A program made the position numbers and the translations under genes. From JBFEUI01 sp041547565 (GTDB lineage: Bacteria; Pseudomonadota; Gammaproteobacteria; Thiohalomonadales; Thiohalomonadaceae), in NCBI GenBank assembly GCA_041547565.1, contig JBFEUI010000108.1, positions 1 through 9,077 on the forward strand: a stretch of 9,077 nucleotides of DNA, written 5' to 3'. Shown here piece after piece: positions 1-6,111 of the stretch (its first letter is position 1; every line of letters begins with the position of its first letter). The notes beneath the pieces were generated by a model. The model did not search any database. It had not been told where the DNA came from and was given only the letters and a program-made list of their open reading frames with translations.

Positions 1-864
1 ACCATGGGCGCCCTGGCGGTGACCGGTAACGACTTCTATCGCGATGAGTCCTACGGTGCACGCAACAATGCCGACTCGGTGCCGTTCGACGGCTACTTCG
101 GTCCGGACGTGAACACCATCGACTACCTGCGCAAGTTCCTCGAGGACGGCTCCTCCGGTATCGACCTGCCGGCGGCGATCATCGTCGAGACCGTACAGGG
201 CGAGGGCGGTATCAATGTCGCCAGCTTAACCTGGCTCAAGGAACTCGAGGAGCTGTGCCACGAGTTCGACATCCTGCTGATCATCGACGACATCCAGGTG
301 GGTAACGGCCGTACCGGCACCTTCTTCAGCTTCGAGGAGGCCGGCATCAAGCCCGACATGGTCTGCATGTCCAAGTCCATCGGCGGCGGTCTGCCCATGG
401 CCATCCTGCTGATGCGCCCGGAGCTGGACCAGTGGCAGCCGGGCGAACACACCGGCACCTTCCGCGGCAACAACCTGGCCTTTGTCGCCGCCACCCAGGC
501 ACTGACCTACTGGGAGAACGACGACTTTGCCGAGTCGATCAAGTACAAGGGCAAGATCATGGAGGAGGAACTGACCAGGATCGTCGAAAAGTACCCGCAG
601 CTCGACATCGAACTGCGCGGTCGCGGCATGGTGTGGGGTCTGGATATACCGCGCGGCGGTTTCGCCGGCGAGGTCTCCAGGGAGGCCTTCGACAACAAGC
701 TGATCATTGAGCTGGCCGGTGCCGACGACAACGTGGTCAAATTCCTGCCGGCGCTGACCATCGAGGAGGAGACCCTGCGCGAAGGCATAGCGCTCATCGA
801 CCAGGCGATCGGTGCAGTGCTCGACCGCAGCGACCTGGCCCGCAAGGGCGGGAGCGCCGCATGA
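1..864 (+). CDS. ectB: Diaminobutyrate--2-oxoglutarate transaminase EctB, 3' part (5' end outside window)
   Basis: EctB is the PLP-dependent class III aminotransferase that makes L-2,4-diaminobutyrate from L-aspartate-beta-semialdehyde with glutamate as amino donor. It acts in the cytoplasm at the first committed ectoine step. The frame is open from base 1 (Thr), and the first ATG at 4 is internal: the opening residues TMGALAVTGN match the middle of EctB. The 287 visible residues suggest that about 135-145 N-terminal residues are missing, since the family is about 420-430 aa long. The cofactor aspartate motif IIDDIQVGNGRTG has its key Asp at codon 286-288. The Schiff-base lysine is in MSKSIGGGLP (codon 373-375), followed by EHTGTFRGNN, typical of EctB. 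The stop overlaps the ectC start (ATGA at 861-864), so translation is coupled. One oddity is that the loop after the lysine reads KSIGGGLP, one residue shorter than the KSLSGYGLP form I know from other EctB proteins. The identification is firm. Confidence 0.96.
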   Translation, partial: TMGALAVTGNDFYRDESYGARNNADSVPFDGYFGPDVNTIDYLRKFLEDGSSGIDLPAAIIVETVQGEGGINVASLTWLKELEELCHEFDILLIIDDIQVGNGRTGTFFSFEEAGIKPDMVCMSKSIGGGLPMAILLMRPELDQWQPGEHTGTFRGNNLAFVAATQALTYWENDDFAESIKYKGKIMEEELTRIVEKYPQLDIELRGRGMVWGLDIPRGGFAGEVSREAFDNKLIIELAGADDNVVKFLPALTIEEETLREGIALIDQAIGAVLDRSDLARKGGSAA

Positions 865-1286
865 TCGTGCGTACGCTGGAGGAGATCAAGGGCACCGAGC
901 GCGAGGTGCATGCCGAGAACGGCAACTGGATCAGCCGCCGTTTCGTGCTCAACGACGATGGAGTCGGTTTCTCTTTCCACGAGACTATCATCAAGGCCGG
1001 TACCGAAACCCACATCTGGTACAAGCACCACATGGAGGCGGTCTACTGTGTCGGCGGCGATGGCGAGATCGAGGATCTCAAGACCGGCAAGATCTACCCG
1101 ATCACCGACGGTACCATGTATCTGCTTAACGACAACGATGATCATCTGCTGCGTGGCGGCAAGGAGGATATGCGCCTGATCTGCACCTTCAACCCCCCGA
1201 TCACCGGCCGCGAAGTACACGACAAGGACGGTGCCTACGCCCCCCACCCCATGCAAAGTAAATATGAAGAAGCGCGCAAACAGTAA
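861..1286 (+). CDS. ectC: L-ectoine synthase EctC
   Basis: EctC is a cytoplasmic cupin enzyme that cyclises N-gamma-acetyl-L-2,4-diaminobutyrate to ectoine, the last step of the pathway. The start ATG at 861 sits in an ATGA overlap with the ectB stop, and GGGAG at 850-854 serves as ribosome binding site. The 141 aa are slightly longer than the usual 130-137, with a short charged C-terminal tail. Hallmarks are MIVRTLEEIKGTEREV at the N-terminus, the cupin core HIWYKHHMEAVYCVGG, MYLLNDNDDHLLRGG, and the signature FNPPITGREVHDKDGAY. The iron ligands known from characterised EctC (Glu57, Tyr84/85, His92/93) correspond to Glu59, Tyr87 and His95, so the enzyme looks active. No ectD (hydroxylase) follows directly. 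A 164-base gap containing a hairpin separates it from the next gene. Confidence 0.97.
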   Translation: MIVRTLEEIKGTEREVHAENGNWISRRFVLNDDGVGFSFHETIIKAGTETHIWYKHHMEAVYCVGGDGEIEDLKTGKIYPITDGTMYLLNDNDDHLLRGGKEDMRLICTFNPPITGREVHDKDGAYAPHPMQSKYEEARKQ

Positions 1287-1321
1287 GGCAGAGGGGTTAA
1301 CACCACTGTGAATCACAAAAT

Positions 1322-1347
1322 GCTGCGTCACATACCTGTGGCGCAGC
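1322..1347 (+). terminator. Intergenic hairpin after ectC; possible terminator or attenuator
   Basis: Arms GCTGCGTCAC (1322-1331) and GTGGCGCAGC (1338-1347) pair over 10 positions (nine Watson-Crick, one G-T) around the loop ATACCT. It lies 35 bases after the ectC stop. The bases that follow are CACTTTGCC, with only three T in a row, so this is not a classic intrinsic terminator. It could instead be a partial terminator, an attenuator, or an mRNA-stabilising 3' structure that lowers downstream expression relative to ectBC. The pairing is seen directly; the role is inferred. Confidence 0.45.
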
Positions 1348-1355
1348 CACTTTGC

Positions 1356-1387
1356 CTGACACGTTGAGATTACGACATGTCATGACA
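1356..1387 (+). promoter_or_regulatory. Weak candidate promoter with overlapping palindromes before the dksA-like gene
   Basis: CTGACA (1356-1361) differs from the sigma-70 -35 consensus at one base. After a 16-base spacer comes TGTCAT (1378-1383), which matches the -10 consensus at four of six positions. The perfect 10-bp palindrome TGTCATGACA (1378-1387) covers the putative -10, and a second 8-bp palindrome, GACATGTC (1374-1381), overlaps it. This arrangement would suit an operator, but palindromes this short occur by chance and no regulator is known. A second small hairpin follows, CGGGC/GCCCG at 1390-1404. Confidence is low; it is listed because this is the only sizeable gap before the ask module. 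Confidence 0.2.
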
Positions 1388-1450
1388 CACGGGCCTTCTG
1401 CCCGCATGCCAACATAACCCGAACACACGCAACAAACGCGACTGTTTGAT

Positions 1451-1798
1451 ATGGATAAGCGTAACAAGCTGATACTCAAAAAGACCATCGAATCACGCAT
1501 TGCCGAATTACAGGACATTCAGTTGAGCATCGATGCATCGCCCGGCGAAAAGACCGAAACGCTTCATGACGAGGCGACACGGGTCGATGTGCTGAGCGGG
1601 ATCAGCATCGACAGCGCACTGCTGGAGAAAAACCGCCGGGAACTCTCTGCCCTGCAACTGCAACTGAAACACATTGATGACAACTCATTTGGCGAGTGTG
1701 CATCCTGCGGTGACGAGATCCCCGTTGCACGGCTGACAATGGTTCCCACCGCACGCCACTGTATCGCCTGCGCTGAACAACAGGAGTTAAAAAAATGA
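1451..1798 (+). CDS. DksA/TraR-family C4 zinc-finger protein
   Basis: This is a 115-aa protein of the DksA/TraR family, whose members bind in or near the RNA polymerase secondary channel and change promoter choice, often with ppGpp. Residues 1-78 are mostly helical and would form the coiled coil (KKTIESRIAELQDIQLSID, then LLEKNRRELSALQLQLKHID). The zinc finger has Cys83, Cys86, Cys104 and Cys107 with the family spacing C-x2-C-x17-C-x2-C, in FGECASCGDEIPVARL and PTARHCIAC. It is shorter than E. coli DksA (151 aa). A gapless alignment anchored on the first zinc cysteine puts Asp40, Thr43 and Val45 where DksA has tip residues Asp71, Asp74 and Ala76, so only one of three is kept. ATG 1451 is the first start in the frame, with no strong ribosome site in front. 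Its stop overlaps the aspartokinase start (ATGA at 1795-1798). Family is certain; exact role is unknown. Confidence 0.92.
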   Translation: MDKRNKLILKKTIESRIAELQDIQLSIDASPGEKTETLHDEATRVDVLSGISIDSALLEKNRRELSALQLQLKHIDDNSFGECASCGDEIPVARLTMVPTARHCIACAEQQELKK

Positions 1799-3231
1799 AC
1801 CATACTGTCGAGAAAATTGGCGGTACCTCCATGAGCAACTACCAGGCCGTACGCGACAATATCATTGTCGGATCACGCGAGTCTGAGGCACTCTACCGGC
1901 GCATCTTTGTCGTCTCGGCCTACGGCGGCATCACCGACCAGTTGCTGGAACACAAAAAGACCGGCAAGCCGGGCGTCTACGCCCTGTTTACCAATGATGA
2001 CGATGACGCCTCCTGGCGCTCCGCCCTGCACGCCCTGCGCACCCTGATGCAGCAGACCAATGCGGAGCTGTTCGATGATGAGCAGCTTCTGGCTGACGCC
2101 AACCTGTTTATCGGTCAGCGCCTGGATGAGGCCGAACAGGTACTGGACAACCTGGAGCGTCTTTGTGAGCACGGCCACTTCGAACTGGAGGATCACCTGC
2201 TGACCGTGCGCGAGATGCTCGCCAGCATCGGTGAGGCGCACAGTGCCTGGAACACCTCGCAACTGCTGCGGCTTGAAGGCATCAATGCCCGCTTTGTCGA
2301 TCTGTCCGGCTGGAGTGCGAACGAGGCCCTGCCGCTCGACGAGGTCATCGAACAGGCCTTCGCCGATATCGACCTTGCCACCGAACTGCCCATCGTCACC
2401 GGCTACGCCCACTGCCAGGAGGGGTTGATGGCCACCTTCGACCGCGGCTACAGCGAGATGACCTTCAGCCGCATCGCAGTCATCACCGGTGCCGCCGAGA
2501 CCATCATCCACAAGGAGTACCACCTGAGCAGCGCCGACCCGGGCGTGGTGGGGGATGAGAAGAGCGTGCCTATCGGGCGCACCAATTACGATGTGGCCGA
2601 CCAGCTGGCCAACCTGGGCATGGAGGCGATCCACCCGCGCGCGGCCAAGGGGCTGCGCCAACAGGACATACCGCTGCGCATCAAGAACACCTTTGAACCG
2701 GAACACAGCGGCACCCTGATCACCGGCGACTATATAAGCAACACCCCGTGCGTGGAGATCATCGCCGGCCGCCAGCACCTGCACGCCATCGAACTGTTCG
2801 ATCAGGACATGGTGGGCAAAAACGACGACTACGAGAAGAGCCTGCTCGATGTGTTCCGCCGCTTCCGCGCCACCGTGGTTACCAAGGACACCAACGCCAA
2901 CACCCTCACTCATTACCTGGCGTGCAACCTCAAGACCACCAAGCGCATCATGAAAGTGCTCAAGGAGAACTACCCCGGTGCCGAGACCAACCACCGCAAG
3001 GTCGCCATCGTCTCGGCCATCGGCAGCGACATGCAGGTGCCCGGCATCCTCGCCAAGGCGGTCTCATCGCTGGCCGGCAGCGGCATCAGCATCCTCGCCC
3101 TGCACCAGTCGATGCGCCAGGTCGACATGCAGTTTGTCATTGACGAGGCGGACTATGAGGAGGCGGTCAGAAGCCTGCACAACAACCTTATCGAACCTCA
3201 CGATTACGGTGATGCCATATGCCTTGCCTGA
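1795..3231 (+). CDS. ask_ect: Aspartate kinase, ectoine-associated type (Ask_Ect)
   Basis: This enzyme phosphorylates L-aspartate to L-4-aspartyl phosphate, which leads to the aspartate-semialdehyde used by EctB. Specialised Ask_Ect enzymes linked to ect genes are known, for example in Pseudomonas stutzeri, and are less sensitive to the usual feedback inhibitors. The protein has 478 aa. The amino-acid kinase domain covers about residues 1-310, with EKIGGTS at 6-12, VVSAYGGITDQLLEH from 39, TFDRGYSEMTFSRIA from 214, SVPIGRTNYDVAD, AIHPRAAKGL around 278-287 and RIKNTFEPEHSGTLI around 295. Two ACT regulatory domains follow at about 320-395 and 400-470; the second starts KVAIVSAIGSDMQVPGILAKA. 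AGGAG at 1782-1786, 8 bases before the ATG, and the ATGA overlap with the dksA-like gene fix the start. The 3' end overlaps the TPR gene by 13 bases. The Ask_Ect assignment rests on the SAYGGITDQLLEHKKTGKPG-type N-terminus and on context. Confidence 0.94.
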   Translation: MNHTVEKIGGTSMSNYQAVRDNIIVGSRESEALYRRIFVVSAYGGITDQLLEHKKTGKPGVYALFTNDDDDASWRSALHALRTLMQQTNAELFDDEQLLADANLFIGQRLDEAEQVLDNLERLCEHGHFELEDHLLTVREMLASIGEAHSAWNTSQLLRLEGINARFVDLSGWSANEALPLDEVIEQAFADIDLATELPIVTGYAHCQEGLMATFDRGYSEMTFSRIAVITGAAETIIHKEYHLSSADPGVVGDEKSVPIGRTNYDVADQLANLGMEAIHPRAAKGLRQQDIPLRIKNTFEPEHSGTLITGDYISNTPCVEIIAGRQHLHAIELFDQDMVGKNDDYEKSLLDVFRRFRATVVTKDTNANTLTHYLACNLKTTKRIMKVLKENYPGAETNHRKVAIVSAIGSDMQVPGILAKAVSSLAGSGISILALHQSMRQVDMQFVIDEADYEEAVRSLHNNLIEPHDYGDAICLA

Positions 3232-4109
3232 TACGCCTGTTGCTGCTTCTGCTCATCACGAGCGCACCCCTGTCGGCTCATGCCGCACAAAACCGTGACG
3301 CGGAGGCCGGGCAAGGTATCGAGCAGCTTAACAAGCCGCTTTACAATCCTTTTGTCGAGCGCTACATGCTGGATGAGGTCAAGGCACTGCGTGTGGAAAT
3401 GCAGAATCAGCGTATCGAGTTTGCCGAGAAATTCGCACGCACGCAGCTGGAGGTCTCGGACCGCGCCATCAACTACACCACCAGCACGGTCAATAATATC
3501 TTCTATGTCATCGCCGCGGCCGCCTCCATCCTGGCGCTGGTCGGCTGGACGTCACTGCGCGATATCCGCAACCGCCTCAGTGAACATGTCGAGCAGAAGG
3601 TGCACGCCATCTCCGAGGAGTACGAGGCCCGCCTTTATGACCTGGAGCAGAAACTGAAGGACCGCACCGAGCGCATCATCTCGGCCCAGGAGGAGATTTC
3701 ACGCACCAACACCATCCATTCGCTGTGGATGCGCGCGGGCCTGGAGGCGACACCGCAGGCGAAGATCGAGGTCTATGACCAGATCCTCGCCTTCAATGAT
3801 GAGGACGTGGAGGCACTCACCTACAAGGCCGATGCCGTACTGGAGATCGGTGAGGCCGAGTGGGCACTGAACCTGTGCGACAAGGCACTGGGCATTCAGC
3901 CCGACTACGCCTATGCGCACTATCAACGGGCCTGCGCCTTCGACACCCTCAACCAGACCGAGGCGGCATTCGAGGACCTGAAAATGGCAGTGGAACTGTC
4001 CGGCACCTACCTCGAGGAGGCCCGCACCGACAAGAGTCTGGAGAACCTGCGCATCACCGGGAAGATCAACGAACTAATCGCCATGCCCGCCAAACAGGGC
4101 CAAACATAA
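3219..4109 (+). CDS. Membrane-anchored coiled-coil/TPR protein with signal peptide
   Basis: This 296-aa protein has no function I can name. Residues 1-22 look like a signal peptide: a short N-terminus with Arg6, a run of leucines, then SAHAAQ, with likely cleavage near Ala22/Ala23. Residues 23-90 are a helical, probably periplasmic stretch. A membrane segment covers about 94-112 (IFYVIAAAASILALVGWTSL) and is followed by Arg/Lys (RDIRNR), so the C-terminus should be cytoplasmic. Residues 116-165 are a charged coiled coil (EEYEARLYDLEQKLKDRTER). Residues 168-275 hold TPR-like repeats, clearest in EWALNLCDKALGIQPDYAYA and HYQRACAFDTLNQTEAAFED. The start at 3219 lies inside the 3' end of ask, giving a 13-base overlap; the leader peptide supports this start. 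The layout (periplasmic part, one TM, coiled coil, protein-binding repeats) resembles a sensor or scaffold. A solo CheW gene follows after 24 bases. Confidence 0.85.
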   Translation: MPCLIRLLLLLLITSAPLSAHAAQNRDAEAGQGIEQLNKPLYNPFVERYMLDEVKALRVEMQNQRIEFAEKFARTQLEVSDRAINYTTSTVNNIFYVIAAAASILALVGWTSLRDIRNRLSEHVEQKVHAISEEYEARLYDLEQKLKDRTERIISAQEEISRTNTIHSLWMRAGLEATPQAKIEVYDQILAFNDEDVEALTYKADAVLEIGEAEWALNLCDKALGIQPDYAYAHYQRACAFDTLNQTEAAFEDLKMAVELSGTYLEEARTDKSLENLRITGKINELIAMPAKQGQT

Positions 4110-4133
4110 CAGGTTTTCCCCCAGGAACAGCCG

Positions 4134-4556
4134 ATGGAAAAGCAGTGGTTATGCTTTCAACTTGCCGATGAATGGTATCTGCACGACACGGCTACCGTTC
4201 AGGAAATCATCCCCTACGAGGACCCCAATCCCATTCCCGGCAGCCCTCCCGAGACACTTGGCATGCTTGATATCCGCGGTGGCGTGATCACCATTTTCTC
4301 GGGGCGCGCCCTGACCGCTTTGGCGCCTGCACCCTGCACGGGACAAAACAAGATCATCACCTTCACGTGCGGGGAAAACCGCTTCGGTGTGGTGGTTGAC
4401 GAGGTTTCCGAAATTCTGAGTATCGACAGCTCCCGCATCGAGCAGGCCGGCTACGGCAGGGACAACCCGCTGATACAGGGGACCATTGAACACGACGGCC
4501 GCCTGATGATTATCATCGACTTTACGCGACTGAAACAGCTGCATGCAGACAACTGA
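4134..4556 (+). CDS. Solo CheW-domain protein
   Basis: This 140-aa protein is one CheW-like domain. CheW proteins are cytoplasmic adaptors that couple chemoreceptors to the kinase CheA, and solo CheW domains also act as scaffolds in other systems. The N-terminal half has WLCFQLADEWYLHDTATVQEI and the loop NPIPGSPPETLGMLDIRGGV, equivalent to the PG-P-x-x-x-G-x-x-x-RG pattern of CheW. The C-terminal half has FGVVVDEVSEILSI and a closing DGRLMIIIDFTRL. The usual VIPVVDLR after the RG motif is here VITIFSGRA, and the closing stretch also differs, so partner contacts may be altered. AGGA at 4123-4126, 7 bases before ATG 4134, supports the start. No cheA, receptor or cheY gene is in the window, so it either serves a chemotaxis system elsewhere or works with the adjacent TPR membrane protein. 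It is too small and lacks the domains to be CheV or CheA. Confidence 0.88.
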   Translation: MEKQWLCFQLADEWYLHDTATVQEIIPYEDPNPIPGSPPETLGMLDIRGGVITIFSGRALTALAPAPCTGQNKIITFTCGENRFGVVVDEVSEILSIDSSRIEQAGYGRDNPLIQGTIEHDGRLMIIIDFTRLKQLHADN

Positions 4557-4613
4557 ACATTCGCAGCGCGGCTGAAGAACCACCACATCGACCCTAATAC
4601 AAAGGCGCACATC

Positions 4614-6023
4614 ATGCTCACAGCCAGCTTCCTCATCTTCATGTTGATCTTCCTTGGCATCGGCATGTCATCGATGATCACCCGACAGAAAACCCAGGAG
4701 GATTATCTGGTCGCCGGAAAATCGGTGCCCGCCTGGCTGACCGGGCTGTCCGCCGTCGCCACCAACAACAGCGGATTTATGTTTATCGGCATGATCGGCC
4801 TGACCTACCAGACCGGCCTGTCGTCGGTATGGCTGATGATCGGCTGGATCGCCGGCGACCTGATGGCCTCATTGCTGGCGGTGGCGAAGATCCATGACGC
4901 CTCGCGCTCGGAGAAGGTCCACTCCTTCGGCGGGCTGCTCGGCCACTGGCATGACACCGATCACCATCACCTGCGACGTATCGCCGGTATTCTCACCGTG
5001 TTCTTCCTTACCCTGTACGCTGCCGCCCAGCTCAAGGCCGGCAGCAAGGCCACGGCCGTACTGCTCGACTGGGAACCGTCGGCCGGGATCCTCATCGGCG
5101 CGCTTATCGTGCTGCTCTACAGCACCGCCGGCGGTCTGCATGCCTCGATCTGGACCGACGCGGCACAGTCCATCGTCATGATCCTCGGCATGCTGGTGCT
5201 GATCATCGGCGGGCTGGAGATCGCCGGCGGCTGGGATGCGGCATGGTACAAACTGGCCCAGGTGCAGCCCCACTACCTCGACTGGTTTCCCAACAGCAGC
5301 ACGCTGGAGATCGTACTGTTTATTACCGGCTGGTTGTTTGGCGGCATCGCCGTGATCGGCCAGCCGCACATAGTGATCCGTTTCATCAGCCTGGACGACT
5401 CTCACAGCATCAACCGTATGCGCCTTTACTACTACAGCTGGTTCACGCTGTTTTACAGCTTCACCATCATTGTTGGCCTGCTCAGCCGCATCGCCTTTCC
5501 GGAGAACAGCGCCTTCGATGCCGAACTGGCACTGCCGACCATGGCGCAGACCATCATGCCGGACATCTTTGTCGGCCTGGTGCTGGCCGCCCTGTTCGCC
5601 GCCACCCTCTCCACCGCCGACTCGCTGATCCTCTCCTGCTCCGCGGCGCTCACCCGGGATTTCGTCCAGCATCCCGGCAAGACCCATTCACTGATCGTCG
5701 CCAAGCTGGCCACCCTGATTGTGTTGGGAGTCGCAGCGGCCATCGCCCTGACCGGTACACAGACAGTCTTTGCCCTGGTGCTGGATGCGTGGGGACTGCT
5801 CGGCTCGGCCTTTGTCCCGCTGATCATCGTCTATGCACTGGGCTACCGCTGCACACAGCCGCTTGCCATCGGCATGGTCATCATCGGCGTAGCCGGTTTC
5901 CTGCTATGGCAGCAGACGGGCATGGGGGGCATGCTCTACAGCGTCGCCCCCGGCATCCTCAGCGGCCTGCTCTGTTTCACTGTCGGTCTGCCGCTGGCAC
6001 AGGCAAAAAAGATATCGGCATAA
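4614..6023 (+). CDS. Sodium:solute symporter (SSS family, PutP-like); candidate compatible-solute importer
   Basis: This is a 469-aa inner-membrane transporter with about 12-13 hydrophobic segments. It aligns by eye with E. coli PutP: WLTGLSAVATNNSGFMFIG (TM1), FFLTLYAAAQLKAG, STAGGLHASIWTDAAQS, GQPHIVIRFISLDDSHSI, and LSTADSLILSCSAALTRD, where Ser333/Thr334 match the Na2-site Ser340/Thr341 of PutP. Differences at the transport site are Asn51 where PutP has Asp55 and Phe55 where PutP has the substrate-site Trp59. The substrate is therefore uncertain. Lying after ect genes, uptake of ectoine, proline or another osmolyte is plausible; SSS transporters occur in other ectoine clusters. ATG 4614 gives a normal N-terminus for the family, with a weak AAAGG at 4601-4605, 57 bases after the cheW stop. 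The family is sure; the substrate is inference. Confidence 0.92.
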   Translation: MLTASFLIFMLIFLGIGMSSMITRQKTQEDYLVAGKSVPAWLTGLSAVATNNSGFMFIGMIGLTYQTGLSSVWLMIGWIAGDLMASLLAVAKIHDASRSEKVHSFGGLLGHWHDTDHHHLRRIAGILTVFFLTLYAAAQLKAGSKATAVLLDWEPSAGILIGALIVLLYSTAGGLHASIWTDAAQSIVMILGMLVLIIGGLEIAGGWDAAWYKLAQVQPHYLDWFPNSSTLEIVLFITGWLFGGIAVIGQPHIVIRFISLDDSHSINRMRLYYYSWFTLFYSFTIIVGLLSRIAFPENSAFDAELALPTMAQTIMPDIFVGLVLAALFAATLSTADSLILSCSAALTRDFVQHPGKTHSLIVAKLATLIVLGVAAAIALTGTQTVFALVLDAWGLLGSAFVPLIIVYALGYRCTQPLAIGMVIIGVAGFLLWQQTGMGGMLYSVAPGILSGLLCFTVGLPLAQAKKISA

Positions 6024-6111
6024 ATTGTAAGCGCTGCGTTCAAATCACATACGGTAGGAGTGGCTACACTAGTAGTAAGATCGTTCATCACCACACACCC
6101 TATTTGATCAG

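Noticed and set aside
1307..1317. TGTGA-A-TCACA palindrome after ectC, reminiscent of CRP half sites
   Set aside because: CRP sites need about six bases between the halves; here there is one. It also lies downstream of the ectC stop rather than at a promoter I can support.
1873..2994. Long minus-strand open frame (373 codons) opposite the aspartokinase gene, and similar ones opposite ectB/ectC, the symporter and the dehydrogenase
   Set aside because: They lie antisense to genes with clear family motifs, have low-complexity Gly/Val/Asp/Ala-rich translations, and are expected where G+C is high and codons are biased.
6039..6070. Possible promoter before the MFS gene (TTCAAA with TACACT)
   Set aside because: The spacing is 20 bases, and no better -35 lies 16-18 bases before TACACT.
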